Shown piece by piece: positions 51,528 to 61,431 of a DNA stretch of 64,000 bases. Source of the DNA: Planococcus sp. MB-3u-03 (GTDB lineage: Bacteria > Bacillota > Bacilli > Bacillales_A > Planococcaceae). The stretch's first letter is position 1, and each line of letters begins with the position of its first letter. The translations under genes and the position numbers were made by a program. The DNA lies in NCBI RefSeq assembly GCF_002833405.1, contig NZ_CP025135.1, forward strand, positions 1,655,501 through 1,719,500, in the 5' to 3' direction. The notes beneath the pieces were generated by a model that ran no database searches, had not been told where the DNA came from, and was given only the letters and a program-made list of their open reading frames with translations.

Positions 51528-52069
51528 TTATCGTATTTGGGCGCCTAAAATAGTTTCAAAGTGCCGCATGGCATAGCGGTGGCCGGCATCATCGAAGCTT
51601 GCAACAGCTGATTCGTGAATGACGATTTGGAATCCTTCATTATAGGCGTCAATCGCCGTATGCAATACGCAGATGTCCGTGCAGACACCGATGATATGGA
51701 CTTCTTCGATACTGCGTTCCCGCAGCATCAGTTCAAGGCGTGTACCAGCGAACGCACTATAGCGGGTTTTATCCATCCAGACGATGTCCTCTTGATGGCG
51801 GTCGTAAACTTCCTGTAGACGGCCGTATAATTTGCGGCCATCCGTTCCTTTGATGTTGTGGGGCGGGAAGAGCTTGGTTTCGGGGTGATAGGGATCTTTT
51901 TCCTCGTGCAAATCAACAGGCATGACCACAAAATCGTCGTTTTCGAGAAATTGCTCCGTGATGAAGCAAAGTGCCTCCTCGATTTCCTGTCCGGGTGCGC
52001 CGCATGTCAACGCACCGTCTTGTGCGACAAAGTCCACCGTATAATCTACTACCAGCAATGCTTTTTCAT
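51528..52069 (-). CDS. pncA: Nicotinamidase/isochorismatase family protein, start codon frameshifted
   Basis: AGGAGG lies ten bases before ATG 52069; the next bases (AAAAAG) lack one A, so the ATG is out of frame with the body. The body KALLVVDYTVDFVAQDGALT has the catalytic Asp, DKTRYSAFAGTRLELMLRER has Lys, and GVCTDICVLHTAIDAYNEGF has the Cys nucleophile. The VDLHEEKDPYHPETKLFPPH region fits nicotinamidase metal ligands (D, H, H). It converts nicotinamide to nicotinic acid for NAD salvage. Length is ~181 aa when corrected. Confidence 0.85.
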
Positions 52070-52372
52070 TTGAATCGCCTCCTGTTTTTCTAGTATACCC
52101 TTTCCACACGCACTGTTAACGGATGCGAAAAGTGCAGGGCAGTCGCAGTTAAATATCTTGCCAATATTCTGAAAACTAACTATAATAAATAAAAGAAGAG
52201 GGTGTGCTCCATGGAATATGAAAACTTGGAAAACTCAATAAACAGGGACTATGGTTTACGGGTCATCCACACTCATCATTTTCAGCTTCGCGCTCGATTT
52301 CGGTTTTCTTGCCTAACAGACGGACGAACGGAAGGGCATCACCCGACAATTAAAACGGATCCATAAAAATCC
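52070..52372. other. Short intergenic stretch with a broken small ORF
   Basis: ATG 52212 (GAGGGTG upstream) begins MEYENLEN; a shifted frame gives TMVYGSSTLIIFSFALDFGF, a membrane-like helix, and then QTDERKGITRQLKRIHK up to the hairpin at 52365. It may be a ~55-aa single-helix protein damaged by two or three errors. Family not recognised. Confidence 0.3.
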
Positions 52373-52402
52373 ACCCGTTCCTAATGGAACGGGTGGATTT
52401 TT
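52365..52402. terminator. Bidirectional terminator
   Basis: AAAAATCCACCCGTTC (52365-52380) pairs perfectly with GAACGGGTGGATTTTT (52387-52402). Confidence 0.93.
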
Positions 52403-53270
52403 ATGCGGGTGGATGGGCTTGGCGTTTCATGCGCACGAGCGAATCCTTCAGCATGCGGGAAGCGGATTCGAGGGAGACGCCGAGGATTTCCTGGATCTCC
52501 TCCAGATTCTTGTGTTCGACCGCATACAAATGGTGGACATAGGCGAAGCGGATATCACCCGAACGCATCGGGGCGCCGACAAATTCGGAGAGTGCTTCCG
52601 TATAGTCGGATAGGGAGCCCATCTGAAAATTGGTAAATTGGTCTTTCACTTTCGACGATAGCAGGAAGGATGTGCCGCGCGTTTTCGCCCGTTCGATCCC
52701 TTGCTCCATCACTGCTTCTTCGTGTTCATCGAAATGCAGCGTGCAATGATAACCGTCTTTCTTTTCGACGTCCAGGTGGAGGCCGTCTGCGTCATTCAGG
52801 AAATTATCGATATCGATTGTCACCATATCGCGAAGGCGCAAGCCTCTCAAGTAGAAGACGTAAAGCAGCTTGGCATTGAGTGGCAGTTTAGCGGACTTCA
52901 ACACGTCCGGTTTCTTTTCCAAAAGATGCCCGTAATCGACTTCGATGTCGTGGGGTTTTAAATCAAGCTTATGGTTCAATTTGAATTTCGGCATGAAATC
53001 ATTCGGGATTTTGCCGATCTGCCACATATAATCGAACCAGCGACGGATGTAGATCAATTTGCGATTCAAGGTGCTGTCTTTGATGCCGGCTTCTTTTTGC
53101 TCCAATAGGAATTGCTGAATGTCGGAAGGTCGGATTTCGTGGGGCTCCACCGATTTTTTATAGGTCTTTCGCAAAAAGGCAAAAAGCGCGCGGATCAATT
53201 GGACTTCATGGATAACCGTGTTCGGGCTGATGCCGTTATCCAATCTGTATTTTTCATAACCGTATGGCAT
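52401..53270 (-). CDS. Tyrosine recombinase-like protein, catalytically degenerate
   Basis: 289 aa from ATG 53270 (GAGGTGA 7 bases upstream; ATG 53276 is too close). The N-terminal SAM-like domain (ISPNTVIHEVQLIRALFAFL) and the catalytic fold (LLYVFYLRGLRLRDMVTIDI) are those of XerC/D-type recombinases. Box I Arg is kept, but box II reads SGDIRFAYVHHLYAVEHKN without the usual H-x-x-R, and the end (GVSLESASRMLKDSLVRM) has no catalytic Tyr. It probably binds DNA without strand transfer. No attachment site or mobile element is nearby. Confidence 0.75.
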   Translation of the reverse strand: MPYGYEKYRLDNGISPNTVIHEVQLIRALFAFLRKTYKKSVEPHEIRPSDIQQFLLEQKEAGIKDSTLNRKLIYIRRWFDYMWQIGKIPNDFMPKFKLNHKLDLKPHDIEVDYGHLLEKKPDVLKSAKLPLNAKLLYVFYLRGLRLRDMVTIDIDNFLNDADGLHLDVEKKDGYHCTLHFDEHEEAVMEQGIERAKTRGTSFLLSSKVKDQFTNFQMGSLSDYTEALSEFVGAPMRSGDIRFAYVHHLYAVEHKNLEEIQEILGVSLESASRMLKDSLVRMKRQAHPPA

Positions 53271-53524
53271 GGACATTCACCTCTCTAACTAGGTTTTATT
53301 CATTGTACCAGTTTTCGGATGAAATAGAACGTACTTTCCCTTGTCCAGCAAGGGAATGACTGAAAAAGCTCTTTATTCATTCATAAGTAACAAACTACTT
53401 AAGGGTATTACAAAAAAATCAAAAGCAGCCCACAAGGAGTTCGAAATGGAAGTGAAAAAACGAATGATAATCGACAAAGCGGGTATAAAGAAAGATAATG
53501 GGAATTAGAAATGAGGTGCAGTAA

Positions 53525-54028
53525 TTGCAAAACGAAGAAAACGCAAGAATACGCCATACCATCTTGAAGAAAGTCGAATCATTCGATGACAATGCGCTGA
53601 ATGAAAAACCATCGGAAGGCGAATGGTCTGCCATGCAGATTTTGGATCATCTCCTTAAAATGGAGGAGGCGATTACAGCAGGCGTTGCAAAGACAGCGAA
53701 GAAAAACGAACGCAAGAAAGCCATGAAGAAACCGATCCAATTATCGGTCAGCCGCAAAGTGAAAGTTGACGCGCCAAATCATACGGTGCCTGAAGAGAAA
53801 TTTTTTACCTTAAAGGAAATGAAAGAGAAGTTGAATGAATCAAGAAATCGCCTGTATGAAGTCTACACGCATACAGACGAAGAGACGCTCCAGAACAACT
53901 CCATGCCGCATCCTGTTTTTGGCGACGTGCCGCTTGTTCAATGGTTTCCATTTATCGGCTATCATGAGAAACGTCATCTAATTCAACTGGAAGAGACCTT
54001 AAGAAAAATCGATGAGAAAAAGAAATAG
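53525..54028 (+). CDS. DinB family protein
   Basis: 167 aa from TTG 53525, GAGGTG upstream. The four-helix DinB/YfiT bundle shows SEGEWSAMQILDHLLKMEEA with the first metal His, and GYHEKRHLIQLEETLRK with the C-terminal H-x-x-x-H. DinB proteins are metal-dependent and include bacillithiol and mycothiol transferases. The actual substrate is unknown. It is 1.3 kb from no other thiol gene, so context adds little. Confidence 0.85.
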   Translation: MQNEENARIRHTILKKVESFDDNALNEKPSEGEWSAMQILDHLLKMEEAITAGVAKTAKKNERKKAMKKPIQLSVSRKVKVDAPNHTVPEEKFFTLKEMKEKLNESRNRLYEVYTHTDEETLQNNSMPHPVFGDVPLVQWFPFIGYHEKRHLIQLEETLRKIDEKKK

Positions 54029-54068
54029 TCATTAGAAAAACTTATCGGAATGTATAATTTTAATGTAA

Positions 54069-54097
54069 TTTACTTATGCATGTTGTTTCGGTATGAT
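54069..54097 (+). promoter_or_regulatory. acnA promoter
   Basis: TTTACT (54069-54074), 17-bp spacer, TATGAT (54092-54097), 61 bases before the acnA start. Confidence 0.55.
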
Positions 54098-54158
54098 GGA
54101 AGAGGAGAAAAGACGCGGTAACACGCCTTTTCAGAAGATTTAAAGGAGGAACACGATT

Positions 54159-56872
54159 ATGGCAAAGAGCAGTTTGCACAACAGCCGCACGTCGTTCGAG
54201 CTCAACGGCAAGACGTATAATTATTATCGTCTCGCTGCACTCGAAGAAGCGGGGATCGCGAAAGTATCTCGCCTTCCGTACTCTGTAAAAGTACTATTGG
54301 AATCCGTATTGCGTCAGCACGACGGATATGTCATCAAAGACGAACATGTAGAAGAACTAGCAAAATGGGGCAAAGACGCGAACAAAGAAGCGGAAGTTCC
54401 ATTCAAACCTTCCCGTGTCATCCTTCAAGACTTCACCGGCGTACCGGTAGTTGTCGACTTGGCGGCGCTTCGTTCAGCAATGGCTGAAATGGGCGGCGAC
54501 CCGGACAAGATCAACCCGGAAATTCCAGTTGATTTGGTCATTGACCACTCGGTGCAAGTTGACCGTTACGGCACTGAAGATGCACTGCGCGCGAACATGG
54601 AACTTGAGTTCGAACGCAATGCAGAGCGTTACCAATTCCTTAACTGGGCTCAAAAGCTTACGACAACTACCGTGCGGTTCCACCAGCAACAGGTATCGTT
54701 CACCAAGTAAACCTTGAGTACTTGGCGAATGTTGTCCACGCCATCCCAAATGAAGACGGCACATTCGAAGCCTTCCCGGATACACTTGTCGGTACGGACT
54801 CCCATACGACAATGATCAACGGGATCGGCGTACTTGGATGGGGCGTCGGCGGAATCGAAGCGGAAGCAGGCATGCTCGGACAGCCTTCATACTTCCCGAT
54901 TCCTGAAGTTATCGGCGTGAAAATGACTGGCGAACTGCCAAACGGCGCAACTGCGACGGATTTGGCACTTAAAGTCACTGAAACTTTGCGTAAAAAAGGC
55001 GTAGTCGGCAAATTTGTCGAGTTCTTTGGGCCTGGCGTTACGACATTGCCGCTTGCAGACCGTGCGACGATCGCCAACATGGCACCTGAATACGGCGCAA
55101 CTTGCGGATTCTTCCCAGTGGATGAAGAAGCACTGACTTACATGCGTTTGACTGCTCGTACTGAAGAGCAAATCGCTGTCACTAAAGAATACTTAAAAGC
55201 AAACGACATGTTCTTCACAGTCGACAACGAAGATCCGATTTACACGGACCTTGTCGAAATCGACTTGACGACGATCGAACCGAACTTGTCCGGCCCGAAA
55301 CGCCCGCAAGATTTGATTCCATTGTCGCAAATGAAAAAAGAATTCAACACGGCAATTACAGCTGCAGAAGGCCCTCACGGCTTCGCGTTGGATCAAAACG
55401 AAATCAACAAAACAGCGACCGTAAAATTCAACGACGGCAAAACAGCTGAAATGAATACTGGCGCTTTGGCGATTGCTGCAATTACATCTTGCACAAACAC
55501 GTCCAACCCGTACGTGATGCTCGGTGCTGGCTTAGTTGCGAAAAAAGCAGTTGAAAAAGGCTTGACGCCGCCGCCATACGTGAAAACGTCATTGGCACCA
55601 GGTTCGAAAGTCGTTACAGGCTATTTGAGCGATTCTGGCCTTCTTGACTACATGAACCAAATCGGCTTCAACTTGGTCGGTTACGGCTGTACAACATGTA
55701 TCGGTAACTCCGGCCCGCTCCTTCCTGAAATCGAAGAAGCGATCGTTGAAAACGACTTGCTCGTTTCATCCGTATTGTCCGGTAACCGTAACTTTGAAGG
55801 ACGCATCCACCCGCTTGTAAAAGCAAACTACTTGGCATCCCCGATGCTTGTTGTGGCTTATGCACTTGCCGGTACAGTGGATATCGACTTTGAAGTTGAC
55901 CCAATCGGGCAAGACCAAGACGGTAATGATGTATTCTTCAAAGACATCTGGCCTTCAACTGAAGAAGTGAAAGACGTCGTGCACAACACGGTAACGCCTG
56001 AATTGTTCCGTAAAGAATACGAGCATGTCTTCACTGAGAACGCAGAGTGGAATGCAATCGAAACAAACGATGATTCATTGTATGCATTCGATGACAACTC
56101 TACGTATATCCAAAACCCGCCGTTCTTCACAGGCATGTCGAAAGAACCGGCACCGATCCAGCCGCTATCCGGCCTTCGTGTCATGGCGAAATTCGCTGAC
56201 TCGATCACGACGGACCATATTTCACCGGCAGGCGCGATCGGCAAAGATACACCAGCTGGATTGTACTTGCGTGAAAACGGCGTTGAGCCGCGTAATTTCA
56301 ACTCCTACGGCTCCCGTCGCGGTAACCACGAAGTCATGATGCGTGGTACGTTTGCGAACATCCGCATCCGTAACCAAGTCGCACCAGGCACTACTGGCGG
56401 CTTCACGACATTCTGGCCGACTGGCGAAGTTATGCCGATCTACGATGCATGCATGAAGTATCAACAGCAAGGCACTGGCCTTGTGGTTCTAGCCGGTAAA
56501 GATTACGGCATGGGCTCTTCCCGTGACTGGGCTGCTAAAGGAACATTCCTTCTAGGCGTCAAAACAGTCATTGCGGAAAGCTATGAGCGTATCCACCGTT
56601 CGAACCTTGTGATGATGGGCGTCTTGCCGCTTCAATTCGTCAACGGCGAAAGCGCTGATTCCCTTGGTCTTACAGGCCACGAAACAATCAGCGTCAACTT
56701 GTCCGACGATGTGAAACCGCGCGACGTACTGACGGTTACAGCTACTGCTGAAGATGGCAAAGTAACGGAATTCAAAGTCCTCGCACGCTTCGATTCTGAA
56801 GTGGAAGTCGACTACTTCCGTCACGGCGGCATCCTGCAAATGGTGCTCCGCAACAAATTGCTAGAAGCATAA
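54159..56872 (+). pseudogene. acnA: Aconitate hydratase AcnA, one frameshift
   Basis: AAAGGAGG precedes ATG 54159. The first 183 codons match the AcnA N-terminus ([20 protein letters not shown]). Near 54653 an A is missing from CAAAAG; the following frame reads [20 protein letters not shown] and then stays open to 56872. The [4Fe-4S] ligands are in [14 protein letters not shown] and [38 protein letters not shown] and [23 protein letters not shown] blocks are C-terminal. It isomerises citrate to isocitrate; apo-AcnA binds RNA. The one homopolymer indel in this TCA enzyme is probably an error. Full length ~905 aa. Confidence 0.93.
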
Positions 56873-56879
56873 AAAAAAT

Positions 56880-56906
56880 AAAAAGGCTGCCTTCGGGCGG
56901 CCTTTT
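56880..56906 (+). terminator. Terminator of acnA
   Basis: AAAAAGGCTGCC pairs with GGCGGCCTTTTT with one wobble; T run at the end. Confidence 0.85.
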
Positions 56907-57130
56907 TATTTTGGACAGCAACACATCGAACAGTATTTGACGACCAACAATAATTGCCACGCGTTTCTGTAAAAAGACGGCAGGGAGAGCCAGAAGTGAG
57001 CAAGAGAGCTTGCTTATCCGCGTACTTTCTGCAAACGGGCGATGAGCTTTGTTCCACGAGGATGATTTCAGGGCATTGTGCTTTTTGATCCCGAGACATG
57101 TCCTGTATACTAGAGGAGAGGTGAAGGAAA

Positions 57131-57580
57131 ATGTACATAAGCGAGAAAGAAATTGAAATCCGCTACGCGGAAACGGATCAGATGGGCGTCGTCTATCACG
57201 CCAATTACTTGATCTGGCTCGAACTCGGGCGTACCCAATTGATCGAGGATCTCGGGTTTACGTACGCCGGGATGGAATCGCAAGGGTTCTTGTCTCCGGT
57301 GACGGATATCTCCATCCAATACAAAGCAGCGCTGCGCTACGGGCAGAAAGCACGCGTCAAGACCTGGGTGGAGTCTCACGGCCGCTTGCGGACCACATAC
57401 GGCTACGAAGTGCTCCACGAAGATGGCACACTGGCCGCTAAAGCGACATCAGAGCATGTCGTGGTGAAAAAAGACAACTTCCGCCCAGTTCCGCTAGCCA
57501 AAGTGGCACCTGAATGGGATGCAAAATACAAGGAAGTGGTGAGGGGGGCAGCAGATGGCGTTCGGAATCCGACGACCTGA
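57131..57580 (+). CDS. yneP: Acyl-CoA thioesterase (YneP-like, hotdog fold)
   Basis: 149 aa, AGGTGAAGG before ATG 57131. The 4-hydroxybenzoyl-CoA thioesterase signature is EIRYAETDQMGVVYHANYLI with the catalytic Asp and the following WLELGRTQLI. It hydrolyses acyl-CoA esters; specificity is unknown. The gene order acnA-yneP-yneQ-yneR-plsY-yneT-parE-parC is that of B. subtilis (minus yneN and tlp). Its end overlaps yneQ by 26 bases. Confidence 0.9.
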   Translation: MYISEKEIEIRYAETDQMGVVYHANYLIWLELGRTQLIEDLGFTYAGMESQGFLSPVTDISIQYKAALRYGQKARVKTWVESHGRLRTTYGYEVLHEDGTLAAKATSEHVVVKKDNFRPVPLAKVAPEWDAKYKEVVRGAADGVRNPTT

Positions 57581-57875
57581 ATTAGAACGCTGGAAACAGG
57601 ATGTGCAAGACGGCCATATTTCCTTTCTTACCCATTACTGGGTGGATCATCGATTCCCTGGCTGCAACACGGTAACGAAAGTGGGCTGCAGCGATATCGA
57701 CAAACTCGCTGATTGGGGCAGCCGCTACGGCTTGCAGCGTGAATGGCTGGATTTGCGCAATGACTACCCGCATTTCGACTTATTCGGCGACAGACAGGCC
57801 GAAATCCTGGAGGCAGAAGGCCGCTTGGATCAACTGAATAGATTAACCAAAATGAAAGTGAATAAATTTGAATAA
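57555..57875 (+). CDS. yneQ: YneQ-like protein of unknown function
   Basis: 106 aa, GAGGGGGG before ATG 57555. HISFLTHYWVDHRFPGCNTV, then KVGCSDIDKLADWGSRYGLQ and LRNDYPHFDLFGDRQAEILE match YneQ, a family conserved in Bacillales and always near plsY-parE. No known motif explains its function. Confidence 0.85.
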   Translation: MAFGIRRPELERWKQDVQDGHISFLTHYWVDHRFPGCNTVTKVGCSDIDKLADWGSRYGLQREWLDLRNDYPHFDLFGDRQAEILEAEGRLDQLNRLTKMKVNKFE

Positions 57876-57911
57876 AAAGAAGCATGACGCCATTTGGCGT
57901 CATGCTTCTTT
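57876..57911. terminator. Bidirectional terminator between yneQ and yneR
   Basis: AAAGAAGCATGACGCC (57876-57891) pairs perfectly with GGCGTCATGCTTCTTT (57896-57911). Confidence 0.93.
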
Positions 57912-58196
57912 GGTTCGTATGAATAACTTAATTCACCTAATGCATCGTCCACAGTGACGTGCAGGTCGTGTTCATCGAAATACCACTGGTCGGCTTCTTC
58001 AATAAAGTACAGCACGTCCCCTTCTTCGAGGCGGACCACCGCTTCGTAAGGGCTGTCTTTCGTGACACCAAGTGAAAAGCCCGGCTGTAGGCCGGCGCCT
58101 CCGTAAGCGGACGAAAAACCGCACCGCTTCCCCAGACTCGACTTCCATTTCGTTATGGAACCAATCTCGTGCATCTTTGCTCAAATGGATCTCCAT
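57900..58196 (-). pseudogene. yneR: HesB/YneR family iron-sulfur-like protein, frameshifted
   Basis: ATG 58196, AAAGGACG upstream. MEIHLSKDARDWFHNEMEVE and SGEAVRFFVR, a shift near 58110, then YGGAGLQPGFSLGVTKDSPY, EAVVRLEEGDVLYFIEEADQ and LHVTVDDALGELSYSYEP. A second shift restores a stop at 57900-57902 before the terminator. The ~98-aa product fits YneR of the HesB-like fold, which lacks the A-type Fe-S carrier cysteines. Function unknown. Confidence 0.8.
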
Positions 58197-58217
58197 GTAT
58201 ACACGTCCTTTCGGGTT

Positions 58218-58802
58218 CTACCACTTGATCTTCGGTTCGGTGCCTGCGCGGATTCTCGCGATGTTCGCGCGATGCCGGTAAATGATGAACGTGGCCAGTG
58301 TAAAATGACAGCCATGAACAGGTAATCACCGGTATTGATCGTGTAGATGATCGTATAGATAACCGAGACGACAGCCAAGATGATTGACGACAAGGATACC
58401 ATCTTGGTGATCTTCAACGCAATCAACAAGACCGCCACGGCGAGTAAAAATAGGGGCCATTGATAGCCGAGCAGGATCCCGCCGGATGTGGCAACGGCTT
58501 TGCCGCCTTTAAAGCGCGAACACCGGAAACATATGGCCGATGACCGCGATGACGCCCAGAATAAGCGGGTGAACATCAGTGACCATCACGAGCGGCAACA
58601 GCGTCGCGGCGGTGCCTTTAAAATATCCAGGATGGTGACGACAAATCCGGCTTTCGGGCCGAGCACGCGGAATGTGTTGGTCGCCCCTAAATTGCCGCTG
58701 CCCTTCGTCCGAATGTCCGTATTGTAAAAGTTTTCCGATCCATAGCGCTGAAGGGATGGATCCGAGTAAATAAGCGATAATTACCGGAAGCAAAATGTCC
58801 AT
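58218..58802 (-). pseudogene. plsY: Glycerol-3-phosphate acyltransferase PlsY, frameshifted
   Basis: AAAGGAG six bases before ATG 58802. The joined frames give [40 protein letters not shown] (acyl-phosphate loop), [20 protein letters not shown] and a tail ending EPKIKW at TAG 58218-58220. These are the three conserved cytoplasmic loops of PlsY. The enzyme moves acyl groups from acyl-phosphate to glycerol-3-phosphate in the first step of phospholipid synthesis. plsY is essential in related bacteria, so the four breaks are very probably sequencing errors. In B. subtilis the gene lies beside parE in the same way. Confidence 0.85.
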
Positions 58803-58936
58803 GATTGACTCCTTTGACGTACACTGTTTTCTTTCTACAGTTTACCATGACCGAAGAGACAGAAACAATAGATGACGGATTATTCAACAAACGGCCCCGT
58901 TTCATGTATGATAGACTAAAAGGACAGGTGATTTTG

Positions 58937-59343
58937 TTGAAGAATCCAGACCGCACAGAAATCAAAGAAGTGCTCGACACGGCTAAAACCATTGCGGTGG
59001 TGGGCTTGAGCCCGAATCCGATGAGAACCTCTTATATGGTATCCAAAGCGATGCAAGATGCCGGCTACCGCATCATCCCGGTCAATCCGATGGCGGATGA
59101 AGTGCTGGGGAGAAAAGCTACGCGACGCTTACGGACATTCCGGAACCGGTCGACATCGTCAATGTATTCCGCCGCAGCGAATTTTTGCCGGCCATTGCAG
59201 AAGATTTTCTCAAAATCGAAGCCCCGGTGTTCTGGACGCAGCTGAACGTCGTCGATGAAGAGGTCTTCAATCGCCTCCAGGGCGCCGGCTATACGGTCAT
59301 CATGGACCGCTGCATCAAAGTCGAACATGCCATCCTGAAATAG
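58937..59343 (+). pseudogene. yneT: CoA-binding protein (YneT-like), one frameshift
   Basis: TTG 58937 gives MKNPDRTEIKEVLDTAKTIA, with AGGACAGGTGA upstream. VVGLSPNPMRTSYMVSKAMQ is the CoA-binding Rossmann P-loop. A missing G near 59108 shifts the frame; corrected it reads EKSYATLTDIPEPVDIVNVF and then RRSEFLPAIAEDFLK to TAG 59343. YneT proteins bind CoA; the role is unknown. Length ~135 aa. Confidence 0.82.
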
Positions 59344-59355
59344 CAGCTTTCACGA

Positions 59356-59376
59356 AGGGCGCCTAGCGCTCTTTTT
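59356..59376 (+). terminator. Terminator of yneT
   Basis: AGGGCGC (59356-59362) pairs with GCGCTCT (59366-59372) with one wobble, followed by T. Confidence 0.8.
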
Positions 59377-59385
59377 CTATGAACA

Positions 59386-59446
59386 TTGACAGGAACGCCT
59401 AGAATGGCATACGATTAAAAGAAGACAGTATACGAACAAATGTTTG
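59386..59446 (+). promoter_or_regulatory. parE promoter with LexA-like box
   Basis: TTGACA (59386-59391), 18-bp spacer, TACGAT (59410-59415). CGAACAAATGTTTG (59433-59446) is one base off the GAAC-N4-GTTC core and lies between the start point and the ribosome site. In B. subtilis parEC is among reported LexA-bound operons, which supports the reading. Confidence 0.55.
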
Positions 59447-59460
59447 TTGGAGGGAAATAG

Positions 59461-61431
59461 ATGGCAAAAACGAACAGCAATGCATACAACGAAGAAGCGA
59501 TCCAAGTTCTAGAAGGGCTGGATGCTGTACGCAAACGCCCAGGGATGTACATCGGTTCGACCGATGCCCGCGGGCTTCACCACTTGGTCTACGAAATCGT
59601 CGACAATTCCGTCGATGAAGCGCTTGCGGGATTTGGCGACCGCATCACGGTGACCATTCACGAAGACAATAGCATCAGCGTGCGCGATTATGGCCGCGGC
59701 ATGCCCACCGGAATGCACAGAAGCGGCAAACCGACACCGGAAGTCATTTTGACGGTGCTCCATGCCGGCGGGAAATTCGGCCAGGGCGGCTACAAGACGA
59801 GCGGCGGGCTTCACGGCGTCGGCGCATCTGTCGTCAATGCCTTGTCGAGTTTTTTGGAAGTGACGATCCACCGCGACGGGCGCAAATACCGCCAGCGTTT
59901 TGAAAACGGCGGCAAACCCGTAACAACTTTGGAAGAGATCGGCAAAACGAAAGAATCGGGCACCTTGATTCACTTTCTGCCGGACGAAAGCATCTTTAGC
60001 GTATCCAAATACAATTACGACACGCTGAGCGAACGCTTGCGTGAATCCGCGTTCCTCATGAAAGGCATGAACATCGAGTTGATCGATGAGCGCAGCCAAA
60101 CCGGCGAGAGCTTCTTTTATGAAACCGGTATCAAAGCCTTCGTCGAATACTTGAACGAAGAAAAAGACGTGCTCCACAAAGTGGCGTATATGGAAGGCCA
60201 GAGCGACAGCCTCGAAGTCGAATTTGCTTTCCAGTTCAACGACGGCTATTCCGAAACGATCCTGTCGTTCGTCAACAACGTCCGCACACGAGACGGCGGG
60301 ACGCACGAAACCGGCGCAAAAGCGGCCATGACCCGTGTATTCAACGATTACGCACGCAAAATCAATTTATTGAAAGATAAAGACAAAAATCTCGAAGGCT
60401 CCGACATCCGCGAAGGCTTAGCGGCCATCGTCTCGGTGCGCATCCCGGAAGCTTTGCTGCAATTTGAAGGACAGACAAAAAGCAAACTCGGCACAAGCGA
60501 AGCCCGCGGTGCCGTTGATGCGGTGATCTCCCAGCAATTGATGTATTTCCTCGAGGAGAACGCCGAACACAGTGCATCACTCGTCCGCAAAGCAATACGG
60601 GCGTCTCAGGCGCGTCTCGCCGCACGAAAAGCGCGGGAAGATGCCCGAAATGGCAAAAAACGCAAGAAGTCCGATACTTTATTGTCCGGCAAATTGACGC
60701 CGGCGCAGTCGCGCAACGCCAAAAAGAACGAATTGTACCTAGTCGAGGGCGACTCGGCCGGCGGTTCGGCCAAGCAAGGCCGCGACCGGACATTCCAGGC
60801 GATCTTGCCGCTGCGCGGAAAAGTCGTCAATACCGAAAAAGCGAAACTGGAAGAAATCATGAAAAACGAAGAAATCGCCACCATCATCCACGCGATCGGC
60901 GGCGGCGTGTCTTCCGACTTCTCCGTAGACGACATCGCTTACAACAAAGTCATCATCATGACCGATGCCGATACCGACGGCGCGCATATCCAAGTGCTGC
61001 TGTTGACCTTCTTCTACCGCTACATGAAGCCGCTCATCGAAGCGGGTAAAGTATTTATCGCGCTGCCGCCGCTCTATAAAGTGTCCAAAGGCGTCGGCAA
61101 AAAAGAAGTCGTCGATTACGCCTGGACCGAAGCGGATCTTGACGAGTCGATCAAAAAAATCGGCAAAGGCTATATGCTCCAGCGCTATAAAGGTCTCGGG
61201 GAAATGAACGCCGACCAATTGTGGGAGACGACGATGAACCCGGAATCGCGCACCTTGATCCGTGTGACGATCGAAGACGGCGCGCGCGCCGAACGCCGCA
61301 TCACGACTTTGATGGGCGATAAAGTCGAACCGCGCCGCAAATGGATCGAAAACAATGTCGACTTCGGTTTGGAAGACGACAGCAATATTCTAGAAAATGA
61401 TTTGATTCACGCTGAGGAGGAACTCGTATGA
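59461..61431 (+). CDS. parE: DNA topoisomerase IV subunit B
   Basis: 656 aa; GGAGGG precedes ATG 59461. GHKL ATPase: [31 protein letters not shown] and [20 protein letters not shown]. The TOPRIM part has [20 protein letters not shown] and [20 protein letters not shown] with acidic metal ligands. It is the ATPase half of topoisomerase IV, which decatenates replicated chromosomes. The gene is intact and overlaps parC by four bases. Confidence 0.96.
   Translation: MAKTNSNAYNEEAIQVLEGLDAVRKRPGMYIGSTDARGLHHLVYEIVDNSVDEALAGFGDRITVTIHEDNSISVRDYGRGMPTGMHRSGKPTPEVILTVLHAGGKFGQGGYKTSGGLHGVGASVVNALSSFLEVTIHRDGRKYRQRFENGGKPVTTLEEIGKTKESGTLIHFLPDESIFSVSKYNYDTLSERLRESAFLMKGMNIELIDERSQTGESFFYETGIKAFVEYLNEEKDVLHKVAYMEGQSDSLEVEFAFQFNDGYSETILSFVNNVRTRDGGTHETGAKAAMTRVFNDYARKINLLKDKDKNLEGSDIREGLAAIVSVRIPEALLQFEGQTKSKLGTSEARGAVDAVISQQLMYFLEENAEHSASLVRKAIRASQARLAARKAREDARNGKKRKKSDTLLSGKLTPAQSRNAKKNELYLVEGDSAGGSAKQGRDRTFQAILPLRGKVVNTEKAKLEEIMKNEEIATIIHAIGGGVSSDFSVDDIAYNKVIIMTDADTDGAHIQVLLLTFFYRYMKPLIEAGKVFIALPPLYKVSKGVGKKEVVDYAWTEADLDESIKKIGKGYMLQRYKGLGEMNADQLWETTMNPESRTLIRVTIEDGARAERRITTLMGDKVEPRRKWIENNVDFGLEDDSNILENDLIHAEEELV

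Noticed and set aside
52401..53270. Integrase of a genomic island or prophage
   Set aside because: No phage genes, tRNA target or direct repeats nearby, and catalytic residues are missing.
59509..60306. 265-aa open frame on the minus strand opposite parE
   Set aside because: It lies fully inside the clearly coding parE gene and reads as an antisense shadow, rich in Phe, Val, His and Asp, with no ribosome site.
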